Assembly (NCBI RefSeq): GCF_022549355.1
Contig: NZ_JAKZGL010000021.1
Location: 1-40,926 of the forward strand
Direction: 5' to 3'
Length of the DNA: 40,926 bases
Source: Acinetobacter sp. NIPH 2699
GTDB lineage: Bacteria; Pseudomonadota; Gammaproteobacteria; Pseudomonadales; Moraxellaceae
Below the pieces are notes generated by a model. That model was not told where the DNA came from, did not search any database, and saw nothing but the letters and a program-made list of their open reading frames with translations. Below are positions 26,393 to 38,159 of the stretch, piece after piece (position 1 is the first letter of the stretch; every line of letters starts with the position of its first letter). Both the position numbers and the translations under genes were made by a program.

Positions 26393-26812
26393 TTACATTG
26401 CACGATTTTTGATTTTACGAATTGTTTCAAGCTGAGCCGCTGTTTCAGCAAGCGAAGCAAGTGCAGCAGCAGAGTCCAAATCACTCTTTTGATTCGCCAA
26501 CAATTGTTCAGCTTGTTTACGAGCTTCCAAAATTGCTGCTTCATCTAAGTTGTCGGCACGGATTGCAGTATCTGCAAGCACCGTCACAACATGAGGCTGA
26601 ACTTCTAACACGCCGCCTGATACATAAACAATTTCTTCTGTACCATTTTCCAACTGAACACGAATCGGTCCAGGCTGGAGTAAAGTTACAAGTGGAGCGT
26701 GCCCAGGTAAAATACCAAGTTCACCACCTGCACCTTTAGCGATCAACATCGTTACTGTGCCAGAGTAAATTGACTCATTCACACTTACGACATCACATTG
26801 CATCGTCGCCAT
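26393..26812 (-). CDS. atpC: ATP synthase epsilon subunit
   Basis: Subunit of the F1 central stalk that couples rotation and can inhibit ATP hydrolysis. The 139 residues show the beta-sandwich start MQCDVVSVNESIYSGTVTMLIAKGAGGELGILPGHAPLVTLLQPG and the C-terminal two-helix part (AAILEARKQAEQLLANQ...AETAAQLETIRKIKN). It has a perfect AGGAGG ribosome site. It is last in the operon, 27 bases after atpD. Confidence 0.97.
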   Translation of the reverse strand: MATMQCDVVSVNESIYSGTVTMLIAKGAGGELGILPGHAPLVTLLQPGPIRVQLENGTEEIVYVSGGVLEVQPHVVTVLADTAIRADNLDEAAILEARKQAEQLLANQKSDLDSAAALASLAETAAQLETIRKIKNRAM

Positions 26813-26839
26813 GAGAACCTCCTAAATTAGAGTTGCTAA

Positions 26840-28249
<1,410 letters not shown>

Positions 28250-28264
28250 TCAAACTTAATAATG

Positions 28265-29134
28265 TTAAACGGCAGCGGCACCGCCAACGATCTCGGAAAT
28301 TTCCTGAGTAATCGCGGCTTGACGCAGCTTGTTGTAAATGAGTTGTAGGTCTTTAATCAACTGACCTGCGTTGTCTGTCGCTGCTTTCATTGCGACCATA
28401 CGTGCAGATTGCTCACATGCGACGTTTTCAATCACACCTTGATAAACCATAGACTCGATATAGCGAACCAACAAACCATTTAACAATATTTCTGCTTCTG
28501 GTTCGTAGATATAATCCCAACCATAAGTACGGTTGAGGTCATCGCTTTCTTCTGCTGATGCTAAAGGAACAAGTTGATCTACTTTAGGCTGTTGAGTCAT
28601 GGCATTGACGAAGCCATTTGAAACGAGATAGATACGATCTAATTCGCCTTTATCAAATGCATCAAGCATAACCTGCACTGAGCCAGTTAACTGTTCCAAA
28701 CTCGGTGTATCACCAAGCTGGGTGGTCGCACCAAGCACTTTACCGCCGTAATTCTTAAAAAACGAAACCGCTTTTTGACCAATCAAAGCAAATTCAACTT
28801 CAATTGACTGCTGTTGTTGTGCTTTGACATGCTGCACAACTTTCTTGAACAAGTTAATGTTCAAGCCACCTGCCAAGCCACGATCTGAAGACACCACGAT
28901 ATAGCCAACGCGCTTTACAGGACGTTCAACCATATAACGGTGTTTATATTCAGGGTTTGCTTGTACCAAGTGAGCAATTACACGGCGCATATTATCGGCA
29001 TACGGACGGCCCTGTGCCATGCGCTCTTGCGCACGACGCATTTTAGAAGCAGCTACCATTTGCATCGCGCGAGTAATCTTTTGCGTGCTCTTGATACTAG
29101 CTACTTTGGCGCGAATTTCTTTTAAATTTGCCAT
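28265..29134 (-). CDS. atpG: ATP synthase gamma subunit
   Basis: Central rotor stalk of F1. The 289 residues begin with the canonical [33 protein letters not shown] and end with the conserved helix [40 protein letters not shown]. Length matches the family. It lies between atpA and atpD. Confidence 0.98.
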   Translation of the reverse strand: MANLKEIRAKVASIKSTQKITRAMQMVAASKMRRAQERMAQGRPYADNMRRVIAHLVQANPEYKHRYMVERPVKRVGYIVVSSDRGLAGGLNINLFKKVVQHVKAQQQQSIEVEFALIGQKAVSFFKNYGGKVLGATTQLGDTPSLEQLTGSVQVMLDAFDKGELDRIYLVSNGFVNAMTQQPKVDQLVPLASAEESDDLNRTYGWDYIYEPEAEILLNGLLVRYIESMVYQGVIENVACEQSARMVAMKAATDNAGQLIKDLQLIYNKLRQAAITQEISEIVGGAAAV

Positions 29135-29211
29135 ACGCTTAACCTAGTAGTCGAAAGCTCTTGCGAGCTTCCGAAGGTTGATCCGTGAACCAAACTTAAC
29201 TAAAGCTTAAC

Positions 29212-30756
29212 TTAGTAAGTTTGAGTCGCTTTGAAGCTCTCAATACCTGCTTTGATTGCCGCTTCGATGTCTTTGTTATAATCACCAGTTTCATCGATCT
29301 GTTGCATTAACGCAGCCTGTTCAGAGCGGAAGTAAGAGATTAACGCAGCATCAAAGTCTACGATTTTCTTCACTTCTACGTCAGACATATAGCCTTCGTT
29401 AGATGCATAAACAGAAACAGCTTGGTCAGCAATTGAGTAAGGCGCATATTGTTTCTGCTTCATTAACTCAGTTACACGTTGACCATGCTCAAGTTGCTTA
29501 CGCGTTGCTTCATCAAGGTCAGAAGCAAACTGAGCAAACGCAGCCAATTCACGGTATTGCGCTAACGCAGTACGGATACCGCCAGACAATTTTTTGATGA
29601 TCTTGGTTTGAGCAGAACCACCAACACGCGATACCGAGATACCTGCGTTCACAGCAGGACGAATACCTGCGTTGAATAATGATGTTTCTAAGAAGATCTG
29701 ACCGTCAGTAATCGAAATTACGTTCGTTGGTACGAATGCAGATACGTCACCCGCTTGAGTTTCAATGATCGGTAATGCAGTTAAAGAACCAGTTTGGCCT
29801 TTAACTTCACCGTTCGTGAATTTCTCAACATAGTCAGCAGAAACGCGCGAAGCACGTTCAAGAAGACGAGAGTGAAGATAGAATACGTCACCTGGATATG
29901 CTTCACGACCTGGTGGACGACGTAATAACAATGAAATTTGACGATAAGCAACTGCTTGCTTAGACAAATCATCATAAATAATTAACGCATCTTCACCACG
30001 ATCACGGAAGTATTCACCCATTGTACAGCCAGAATACGGAGCCAAATACTGCATTGCTGCAGGATCAGCGGCCGCAGCTGCGACAACAGTTGTATACGCC
30101 ATAGCGCCAGTTTCTTCTAGCTTACGTACTACGTTTGCAATTGTTGATTGTTTTTGACCAATCGCAACGTATACACATTTAATGCCAGAGCTTTTCTGAG
30201 CGATGATCGCATCGATCGCCATTGCTGTTTTACCAGTTTGACGGTCACCAATAATCAACTCACGCTGACCACGACCCACAGGAATCATGGTATCAACTGA
30301 TTTATAACCAGTTTGAACAGGTTCATCGACAGACTGACGCCAAATTACACCTGGTGCTACTTTTTCAACAGCATCAGTGAGTTTTGCATCAATCGGGCCT
30401 TTGCCATCAATTGGATTACCCAAAGCATCTACGACACGGCCAAGAAGTTCAGGACCAACCGGAACTTCTAATACACGACCTGTACAACGAGCTTTTTGAC
30501 CTTCTTGCAGGCTTAGGTAGTTACCTAAAACAACGGCACCCACTGAATCCTGTTCTAGGTTCAGTGCCATACCAAATAAGCCGCCGTCGAATTCGATCAT
30601 TTCACCGTACATTGCATCTGCAAGACCGTGAATACGCACGATACCGTCAGATACCATGACGATGGTACCTTCATTCTTCGCGGTCGCGCTGGTGTCCAGA
30701 TCGCCGATACGCTGTTTAATGAGCGCACTGATCTCGGATGGATTCAGTTGTTGCAT
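29212..30756 (-). CDS. atpA: ATP synthase alpha subunit
   Basis: Non-catalytic nucleotide-binding F1 subunit, 514 residues. It has the P-loop GDRQTGKT, the signature [21 protein letters not shown] and the C-terminal domain. I chose the ATG at 30756 ([10 protein letters not shown]); the frame opens with a TTG within the ribosome site TTGAGGAATAGCGCA. The same ribosome-site block occurs before atpF. Confidence 0.98.
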   Translation of the reverse strand: MQQLNPSEISALIKQRIGDLDTSATAKNEGTIVMVSDGIVRIHGLADAMYGEMIEFDGGLFGMALNLEQDSVGAVVLGNYLSLQEGQKARCTGRVLEVPVGPELLGRVVDALGNPIDGKGPIDAKLTDAVEKVAPGVIWRQSVDEPVQTGYKSVDTMIPVGRGQRELIIGDRQTGKTAMAIDAIIAQKSSGIKCVYVAIGQKQSTIANVVRKLEETGAMAYTTVVAAAAADPAAMQYLAPYSGCTMGEYFRDRGEDALIIYDDLSKQAVAYRQISLLLRRPPGREAYPGDVFYLHSRLLERASRVSADYVEKFTNGEVKGQTGSLTALPIIETQAGDVSAFVPTNVISITDGQIFLETSLFNAGIRPAVNAGISVSRVGGSAQTKIIKKLSGGIRTALAQYRELAAFAQFASDLDEATRKQLEHGQRVTELMKQKQYAPYSIADQAVSVYASNEGYMSDVEVKKIVDFDAALISYFRSEQAALMQQIDETGDYNKDIEAAIKAGIESFKATQTY

Positions 30757-30798
30757 TGCGCTATTCCTCAATCTTTTTTAAGTTCAGTCTTTTTGCTG

Positions 30799-31335
30799 TT
30801 AGGCAAGAAGACGAGTCCGCATTTTTTCAAGCTTGTTAAGCGCAGAGTCATCTATCACTTGGTCGCCTGCACGAATCACAACACCTGCGATGAGCGTTGG
30901 ATCAACGTTCACAGTAACATGTACTGTTCTGTTAAAACGTTTTTCTAACGCATGAGCTAAAATATGCTCTTGTTTCGCATCCATTGGGAAAGCAGATTCA
31001 ATCTCTACTTCCAATGTGTTGTTGTTCTGCGATTTAAGTAGTTCATATTCTGCCGCGATTTCAGGTAATAATATTAAACGATCATTATCTGCAAGCAGTG
31101 TCAAAAAGTTCGACACAGCTTGAGTTTGATCTTCACCTAAAATCTTCGCAAAAAGACCTACCTGCTCCGCAGGAGTCAACTCAGGACGATTTAAATAAGC
31201 GGAAAATGCCTCATCTTGCACCGCAGCACTGAGCAGTTGTAACGCATTTGACCAAGAGTCAGTTGCATTCTGCTCAGATGCATAAGCAAATGCTGCCTTA
31301 GCGTATGGGCGTGCCAACGTCAAGAATTCAGCCAT
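30799..31335 (-). CDS. atpH: ATP synthase delta subunit
   Basis: Peripheral stalk subunit linking F1 to the b subunits; 178 residues. It shows [16 protein letters not shown] at the N-terminus and the OSCP/delta C-terminal signature [32 protein letters not shown]. Preceded by a GCGAGGG ribosome site, 11 bases after atpF. Confidence 0.97.
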   Translation of the reverse strand: MAEFLTLARPYAKAAFAYASEQNATDSWSNALQLLSAAVQDEAFSAYLNRPELTPAEQVGLFAKILGEDQTQAVSNFLTLLADNDRLILLPEIAAEYELLKSQNNNTLEVEIESAFPMDAKQEHILAHALEKRFNRTVHVTVNVDPTLIAGVVIRAGDQVIDDSALNKLEKMRTRLLA

Positions 31336-31346
31336 ATTTCCCTCGC

Positions 31347-31817
31347 TTAAAGTTTAGCAGCCAGCTGAGTCAGCATGGCATTATGAGCTTCTGCGTCAAC
31401 TTGTTGGTTCAGAATTTTCTCTGCACCATCAACTGCCAAGGCAGCAACTTGTTGACGTAATTCTTCGCGAGCAGCATTGATGTCTTGATCAACAGTTTCT
31501 TTCGCCTGTTGACGAATACGTTCACCTTCAGCCGCAGCTTGGGTACGCGCTTCTTCGATCAATTGCGCTGCACGACGGTTCGCTTGTTCAATCAATTGAG
31601 CCGCTTGTGCTTTTGCTGCGTCGATCTCTTGCTTCACTTGTGATTGTGCATCAGCAAGATCCGCTTTCGCTTTTTCAGCAGCATTTAAGCCATCAGCAAT
31701 TTTACGCTGACGCTCACTAATTGCATTGATTAATGGTGGCCAAACAAACTTCATACAGAATGCGACAAATACCGCAAATGCAATCGCTTGGCCAATCAAT
31801 GTGAGGTTGATATTCAT
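31347..31817 (-). CDS. atpF: ATP synthase b subunit
   Basis: Peripheral stalk subunit, 156 residues: one N-terminal membrane helix ([23 protein letters not shown]) and a long charged coiled coil rich in Ala, Gln and Glu. The ATG at 31817 ([10 protein letters not shown]) follows TTGAGGAATAGCGAA, the near twin of the atpA ribosome site; the frame's earlier TTG lies inside that site. Confidence 0.97.
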   Translation of the reverse strand: MNINLTLIGQAIAFAVFVAFCMKFVWPPLINAISERQRKIADGLNAAEKAKADLADAQSQVKQEIDAAKAQAAQLIEQANRRAAQLIEEARTQAAAEGERIRQQAKETVDQDINAAREELRQQVAALAVDGAEKILNQQVDAEAHNAMLTQLAAKL

Positions 31818-31856
31818 TTCGCTATTCCTCAATATGTGGATTTAGGAATTAAGCTA

Positions 31857-32135
<279 letters not shown>

Positions 32136-32184
32136 TTAAACTAAAATTTAAGCCCAACCATCAACTGATAGTCAGGCAATACCA

Positions 32185-33063
<879 letters not shown>

Positions 33064-33159
33064 TCACACCTGGTCAATGTCAATCATTAAAAGGAGGGAA
33101 ATGAATACTGCGAACTGCAAATATCTCACCTTACCCTCCAAAAATCTCAAAAATGTGGC

Positions 33160-33558
33160 TTAACCTCGGTTTTGCAGACGTGACACCCAAAAAGGTGCAA
33201 CCCACGCCATCGCTTGAACAAGAATAAATCCACCAAACAATGCAACCGGTGATAGTGGTTCAACATTGTTCAAAATTAAAATAAAACCCACGACCACAAT
33301 TGCAAACTTGCCGAGTATTCCTCGATACATGTTGAGCATGACTTGTTTTGATGCTCTTGCGCCCGCCGCTCTAAACGACTGCCAAGCAAAATAACAGTGT
33401 GCTAACCAACAAACCGAGGCCCCAAGCGCAGCACTTATTGCAGCAGTTATATCTTTCATCATCCATGCAAGCAAAGCTGCCATTGGAATCATACATGCTT
33501 GTAAGAAGACCAAAGCTTTTGCTAATCGTCGGTCAATCAAGCGACTAGTCCGGCTCAT
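33160..33558 (-). CDS. atpI: ATP synthase I protein
   Basis: Small membrane protein encoded first in the atp operon; members help assemble the c ring or handle magnesium. The 132-residue protein has four hydrophobic segments and the AtpI-like pattern ASVCWLAHCYFAWQSFRAAGARASKQVMLNMYRGILGKF. The operon promoter lies just upstream. Confidence 0.92.
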   Translation of the reverse strand: MSRTSRLIDRRLAKALVFLQACMIPMAALLAWMMKDITAAISAALGASVCWLAHCYFAWQSFRAAGARASKQVMLNMYRGILGKFAIVVVGFILILNNVEPLSPVALFGGFILVQAMAWVAPFWVSRLQNRG

Positions 33559-33622
33559 TTTTTATCCACTCACAACACAACTGCTTGACAAGTTTTATTA
33601 CGGATCGTTTCGAATCGCTGGC

Positions 33623-33651
33623 ATTATAGAGTTACACCCCTGAACATGCAA
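33623..33651 (-). promoter_or_regulatory. Sigma70-type promoter of the ATP synthase operon
   Basis: On the minus strand TTGCAT (plus positions 33646-33651) and TATAAT (33623-33628) are separated by exactly 17 bases. Transcription would start near 33616, giving a leader of about 58 bases before atpI. Confidence 0.75.
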
Positions 33652-33728
33652 TCTTTTCTCGACCTAAGTCTGCTTTTTTCGTTACCACATTTTCTGACGA
33701 TAGAGTCAACGCTTTTTTAATTTTCTGA

Positions 33729-34568
33729 TCAATTTTGGGCACTTAATACGCACTTATCAGTTTTTGCAGCCAATTTTTTCCACGCAGCGATAAAATTGTC
33801 CTCACCATTCATACTTTCGTCCACAGATTCAAAAATGACGGGATTCAGTCTTCTATACTGGCTACTGCTGGCTGAAATTTCAGCCAATAAACACATTTCT
33901 GTCTTTGGTCGGCTGTCTTTTAAGTACTTAATTTGTGCAGCTGTTGGGGCAATATGCGGATCATTGGTGAGTGCGCCTGCAAATTTTAAATTCAATGCTC
34001 TTTCTAAGTATTGATAAGCATCATGGTATGACCAATAGGGTTTGGCTCTATTACTACCTTCATACTGTTGGGCAGCTTGTCGCATTTGTTGTGCAAAGTC
34101 TTTGGCATTGGCTAAATATTTGGCTTTATTTTCAGGATATTGCTGCGAACGTAATGTCGCGATAAAAAACGCGATGCGAACCGCATTATTCGGTTCTAAC
34201 CAAACATGGCTGTCGATCGTATTTTCGAGTGACGCGCCACGCAAACTTCGTTGTGGCAATACTGTTAAAATACCTGAATCCAAAAGTGAGACAGCTTTTC
34301 GATTTTGATGTAGCAATCTCTCTAATGGTGCTTCATGCGCCTTACCCAACCATACAACCAAAGAAGCATCTTGAATCGCTTTGCGATGGGCTGGCGTGAG
34401 TTGCACATCATGCCCCGTTTGATCGCTGAGTAAAAGAACTGGCGTTTCTACCCCATTGGTCACTTCTTTTGCAATCAAATAAATTGGATGTGTTGAGACG
34501 ACCAAACTTTGTGTCCAGCCCCATGTGCTTAACATTGAAAACGAGACAAATAGAAAAAGGCGCAACAT
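33729..34568 (-). CDS. znuA: Zinc ABC transporter substrate-binding protein ZnuA
   Basis: Periplasmic zinc-binding component of ZnuABC. A signal peptide (LRLFLFVSFSMLSTWGWTQS) is followed by VVSTHPIYLIAKEV with the first metal-ligand His. GHDVQLTPAHRKAI, DSHVWLEPNNA and a PYWSYHDAYQYLERALNL segment follow. At about 279 residues it is shorter than E. coli ZnuA and lacks a long His-rich loop. I chose the ATG at 34568; the frame opens five codons earlier with TTG. It is divergent from zur-znuCB, with a Zur-type palindrome 28 bases upstream. Confidence 0.93.
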   Translation of the reverse strand: MLRLFLFVSFSMLSTWGWTQSLVVSTHPIYLIAKEVTNGVETPVLLLSDQTGHDVQLTPAHRKAIQDASLVVWLGKAHEAPLERLLHQNRKAVSLLDSGILTVLPQRSLRGASLENTIDSHVWLEPNNAVRIAFFIATLRSQQYPENKAKYLANAKDFAQQMRQAAQQYEGSNRAKPYWSYHDAYQYLERALNLKFAGALTNDPHIAPTAAQIKYLKDSRPKTEMCLLAEISASSSQYRRLNPVIFESVDESMNGEDNFIAAWKKLAAKTDKCVLSAQN

Positions 34569-34595
34569 CACAACACTACTCAACCTAGCAAAGCA

Positions 34596-34610
34596 TGTTA
34601 TAATATAACA
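34596..34610. promoter_or_regulatory. Zur-box palindrome
   Basis: TGTTATAATATAACA: perfect 7-base arms around one central base. Fits the AT-rich TGTTATA-type palindromes bound by Zur. It is placed directly upstream of znuA and, on the other side, about 215 bases before zur. Confidence 0.75.
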
Positions 34611-34711
34611 AAAGTTTAAAAATACCTATGTCTATTTTATCTTCTTAATACCATTCCTTGCTTGAATGACTTATATAGTTAGTTCCAAATGAATTGCATG
34701 ATATGATATAC

Positions 34712-34800
34712 GGTCCGTTGACATTTCACAGATACTTCGCGTGCTCATCTACAGCACAAGGTGTTTTGACCATAAGATTATCCGTGATAGATCAACCGAC
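34712..34800. repeat. Degenerate element with inverted ends upstream of zur
   Basis: The left end GTCCGTTGACATTTCAC (34713-34729) is inverted against 34784-34800 (13 of 17 bases agree). The left end also resembles the end of the MITE-like element at 10131: GGTCTGTTGACATTTTA against GGTCCGTTGACATTTCA, 15 of 17 bases. It could be a decayed relic of that family. Confidence 0.35.
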
Positions 34801-34825
34801 TCAAGGCAAACAATGAGGTCCATTT

Positions 34826-35323
34826 ATGAGTTCTTGCTCACATGAACATGACAATGCTTTACACGGTGTTCATGGTCATCATGATATTAAAGCTCGAATC
34901 ACAGAGGCAGAACTTTTATGTGCTGCAACTGGCGCTCGACTGACACCTCTACGTAAAGAAGTCCTTGAGCTGATTTTAAATGCATCTGCACCGATGGGTG
35001 CTTATGATTTATTGGCAAAAATTAAAGGTCAAGCAGACCGCCCTGCCGCACCACCGACGGTATATCGAACTTTGGATTTTTTATTAGAAAAAGGTCTGAT
35101 CCACCGTTTAACCTCTATTAATGCCTATATTCCTTGTTGCCATCCACGTGAAGGACATCAAGCTGCGTTTTTAATCTGTACTGAATGCCGTTCGGTTAAA
35201 GAGGCATCCGCACAAGGACTGCTTCAACAACTTGATCAACTCGCAACCTCAGATCAGTTTTCTGCTCAACATAGCATCATTGAAATTTCTGGAAAATGTC
35301 ATCAGTGCAGCAAATCGCAGTAA
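34826..35323 (+). CDS. zur: Zinc-responsive repressor Zur (Fur family)
   Basis: Fur-family repressor sensing zinc. The 165-residue protein has a His-rich N-terminus (HEHDNALHGVHGHHD), a winged helix (LTPLRKEVLELILNASAPMGAYDLLAKIKG...PPTVYRTLDFLLEKGLIHRL) and the structural-zinc cysteine pairs ICTEC and CHQC. Position upstream of znuCB and opposite znuA marks it as Zur rather than Fur. ATGAGG lies before the start. The last 28 bases overlap znuC. Confidence 0.95.
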   Translation: MSSCSHEHDNALHGVHGHHDIKARITEAELLCAATGARLTPLRKEVLELILNASAPMGAYDLLAKIKGQADRPAAPPTVYRTLDFLLEKGLIHRLTSINAYIPCCHPREGHQAAFLICTECRSVKEASAQGLLQQLDQLATSDQFSAQHSIIEISGKCHQCSKSQ

Positions 35324-36084
35324 GCTCTCCCCTCGTCCAGCTTGAAAATATCTCAGTTCAACGTGATGAACGTGTTATTTTGAGAAATGTGGATTTTGCA
35401 TTACAAGCAAAAGAAATTGTGACGCTGATTGGTCCGAATGGCGCTGGCAAGTCCACACTCATCAAAGTGTTACTGGGCATCATGTCACCGAATAAAGGCA
35501 AAGTTCGCTTTGCTAAGAAATTAAAGATGGCCTATGTGCCACAGAAATTCAATCCATCTGCCAGTCTGCCCTTACGTGTCCAAGACTTACTTGACTTAGA
35601 GATTTGTGCTGCAAATTTGCGCCAAGAAATCATGGCTGATACTGGCATTCTGCAGTTACAACACTCAAAAGTACAACAACTCTCTGGCGGTGAACGTCAA
35701 CGCGTGTTACTTGCTCGTGCTTTATTGCGCCAACCTGATATTTTAGTGCTGGATGAACCGATGCAGGGCTTAGATATTCAATCTGAAGCAGAGCTGTATG
35801 AATATGTCCGCAGCCTGCCCGAGCGCTATGGTTGTGCCGTACTCATGGTTTCACATGACTTACAATGGGTTATGCAAGGCACTCATCGTGTGGTATGTCT
35901 CAATAAACATATTTGCTGTAGCGGCCTACCTGAAAGCATTCAACAACATCCAGAGTACCAAGCTATTTTTGGGACTCAACGCATGTTCTATCAGCATCAT
36001 CACGATGATTGTGGGCATAGCGACCATGTCGAACCATGTACACATGATCCACGTCCTCATATCCACCCTGAACCGAAGGTCTAA
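35296..36084 (+). CDS. znuC: Zinc ABC transporter ATP-binding protein ZnuC
   Basis: Cytosolic ATPase of ZnuABC, 262 residues, with Walker A GPNGAGKST, signature LSGGERQR, Walker B DILVLDEPMQGLD and the H-loop SHD. The C-terminal tail is unusually His/Cys-rich (YQHHHDDCGHSDHVEPCTHDPRPHIHPEP), suggesting direct metal binding. The start lies inside zur (28-bp overlap), so the two are translationally coupled. znuB follows 3 bases later. Confidence 0.96.
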   Translation: MSSVQQIAVSSPLVQLENISVQRDERVILRNVDFALQAKEIVTLIGPNGAGKSTLIKVLLGIMSPNKGKVRFAKKLKMAYVPQKFNPSASLPLRVQDLLDLEICAANLRQEIMADTGILQLQHSKVQQLSGGERQRVLLARALLRQPDILVLDEPMQGLDIQSEAELYEYVRSLPERYGCAVLMVSHDLQWVMQGTHRVVCLNKHICCSGLPESIQQHPEYQAIFGTQRMFYQHHHDDCGHSDHVEPCTHDPRPHIHPEPKV

Positions 36085-36087
36085 GCA

Positions 36088-36897
36088 ATGATGGAATGGT
36101 TACAACTGCTATTACCTGCTTGGATTATGGGCACACTGCTGGTATTTCTGACCGCACCGTTGGGTTGCCTCATGTTGTGGCGCAGAATGTCATTCTTCGC
36201 CGATACGATGGCACACGGCACCTTATTGGGTGTGGCAATTGCTGGGATTCTTAATTTACCTTTTTGGTTCGGTGTGGCTTGTTTAGCTGCATTGCTGGTT
36301 GCAATTTTATGGATTCTGCACGATTCACGCTTACCCAATGATGCTTTACTGGCATTGTGCTCAGCCACATTACTTTGTTCAGGTTTGTTGCTCATCCAAC
36401 AGCTTCCAAGCTTACGTCCAGAACTATTAAGCTACCTGTTTGGTGATTTACTCAGTGTTGGATGGGCTGAATTACCAATATTTGCAGTTGTGATTGCAGG
36501 TGCACTGATAGCGCTGTATCGCTCATGGTCCGCCCAAATTCAAGTTGCGATTGACCCAGATGTCGCCATGAGTGAAGGCGTCAACGCAAACTGGCAACGT
36601 TTGATTTTCATGCTATTACTGGCATTGTTTACCGTATTGGCATTGCGTGCAGTCGGTTCATTACTGATGGGTGCACTATTAGTCATCCCCGCGCTGAGCG
36701 CTCGCTTACTGGCGCACTCGCCCAAACAAATGGTGATTTGGGCATTTATATTGGCTCAATTTGGTATCACTGTCGGCTTATGGTCAAGTGCGGCACTCAA
36801 CATTGCCACAGGTTTAAGTATTGTCTTATGTATGGCACTTTGTTTTGCGCTGATTTTTGCAGTACAAAAAGTATTCCCTCATATCAAAACCAACTAA
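36088..36897 (+). CDS. znuB: Zinc ABC transporter permease ZnuB
   Basis: Inner-membrane permease of the ABC-3 family, 269 residues with about eight membrane segments. Typical stretches: FLTAPLGCLMLWRRMSFFADTMAHGTLLGVAIAGIL near the start, and LRAVGSLLMGALLVIPALSARLLAHSPKQM. AAGGTC lies before the ATG. It is last in the zur-znuC-znuB operon. Confidence 0.95.
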   Translation: MMEWLQLLLPAWIMGTLLVFLTAPLGCLMLWRRMSFFADTMAHGTLLGVAIAGILNLPFWFGVACLAALLVAILWILHDSRLPNDALLALCSATLLCSGLLLIQQLPSLRPELLSYLFGDLLSVGWAELPIFAVVIAGALIALYRSWSAQIQVAIDPDVAMSEGVNANWQRLIFMLLLALFTVLALRAVGSLLMGALLVIPALSARLLAHSPKQMVIWAFILAQFGITVGLWSSAALNIATGLSIVLCMALCFALIFAVQKVFPHIKTN

Positions 36898-37068
36898 GCA
36901 TTTGAAACATGCTATTTAATCTATCGTTACAGCAGGAAAAGACGATGGGCAATGGTTTTAGCAATAGCGTGCATCGTAAAAATCATCAGCAATAAACTAT
37001 TCAACCCTGTTCGCATCAGGCACAATGATTCCTTTTTTTGCCGCCTTAAAATGACTAAGGAGATATTA

Positions 37069-37989
37069 ATGACTGCTCAATCTGTCATTCTTCCATTACC
37101 TTCTGATCATGCACGTTTTATTGTTCTGCGTTTAAAAGATCTTACGATTGTCAAATTAAAACAACAAATTACAGCTTTGCTTTTAACTCGTGATCGCTTG
37201 ATCACTCAACACCCAAATGCTCAGATCAAAACTGCAATCGCCTTCGGTCCTGAACTTTGGTCCAAGTTACACGCACAAATGCCTGAAGGGTTTAAACAAT
37301 TAGATCCCCAACTCGGGGCATTTAATATGCCAGTCGTGCCAGCCGATGTATTTATTCATCTTGCCAGTGCGCGTGCCGATCTTTGCTTTAGCATGAGCCA
37401 AGCGTTCTTTGCAGGGATTCAGAACAAAGTCGAAGTACTCGATGAGCGCGCTTGCTTCCGTCAATTTGATGGTCGTGATTTAACAGGTTTTATTGATGGA
37501 ACTGAAAACCCACAATTCCCTGATGATCGTGCCGAAGCAACCTTGTTGCCTGAATCCGCAGGTATCTTTGCTGATGGTAGTTTTATTTTCGCACAACGTT
37601 ATGTACACGATTTAGCGAAATGGCAACAACTCAAAGTCGATGCACAAGAGCATGTCATGGGACGCACCAAGCTTGAATCAATCGAGCTAGACGATGAGAC
37701 CAAGCCTAAAAATGCGCATGTTGCCCGTACGGTGGTTGAAGATGAAGAGGGCGAAGAAATGGAAATCTTACGTCACAGCCTCCCTTATGGTGATGGCAAA
37801 GGTGAACAAGGCTTATTCTTTGTCGCGTATACCAATAATTTAACGATTATTGATGCAATGTTAAAACGTATGTTTGGCACAGCAGGTGATGGTATTCATG
37901 ACCGTTTACTGCATTTCACGACGGCTGTTGATGGTGCTTATTATTTTGCGCCTAGTCATACCTTACTAGAACAAATACTGGAAGATTAA
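37069..37989 (+). CDS. Dyp-type heme peroxidase
   Basis: Dye-decolorising peroxidase, 306 residues, cytosolic by lack of a signal, resembling the YfeX-like group. Key residues: the GFIDGTENP motif with catalytic D143, proximal heme ligand H217 (NAHVART) and distal R235 (EILRHSLPYG). The ATG at 37069 follows AAGGAGATATTA, a strong ribosome site; the frame extends 39 codons upstream to 36952 without support. No cargo-loading extension or encapsulin gene is adjacent. The substrate is unknown. Confidence 0.94.
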   Translation: MTAQSVILPLPSDHARFIVLRLKDLTIVKLKQQITALLLTRDRLITQHPNAQIKTAIAFGPELWSKLHAQMPEGFKQLDPQLGAFNMPVVPADVFIHLASARADLCFSMSQAFFAGIQNKVEVLDERACFRQFDGRDLTGFIDGTENPQFPDDRAEATLLPESAGIFADGSFIFAQRYVHDLAKWQQLKVDAQEHVMGRTKLESIELDDETKPKNAHVARTVVEDEEGEEMEILRHSLPYGDGKGEQGLFFVAYTNNLTIIDAMLKRMFGTAGDGIHDRLLHFTTAVDGAYYFAPSHTLLEQILED

Positions 37990-37996
37990 AACAGCA

Positions 37997-38030
37997 AGAT
38001 GCTATGCCACGCGATGGTGTAGCATCTTTA
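37997..38030 (+). terminator. Terminator of the Dyp peroxidase gene
   Basis: Stem AGATGCTA / TAGCATCT, with inner CCA / TGG pairs, followed by TTTA. It lies 8 bases after the stop. The T run is short, so the terminator is of moderate strength. Confidence 0.6.
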
Positions 38031-38159
38031 TGATCTCCACTCAACGTGGGACTCAAAAAAGATTGATCGGAATATGTGAATTCCCTGAATAGACTCTCCC
38101 CTTAAGCCCTCAAAATTTGCTATATTTAACGTTTTTCCGCGACATTTATTTCGGTAACT

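Noticed and set aside
36952..37068. 39-codon N-terminal extension of the Dyp peroxidase
   Set aside because: No similarity to the family and no ribosome site; the ATG at 37069 has AAGGAG.
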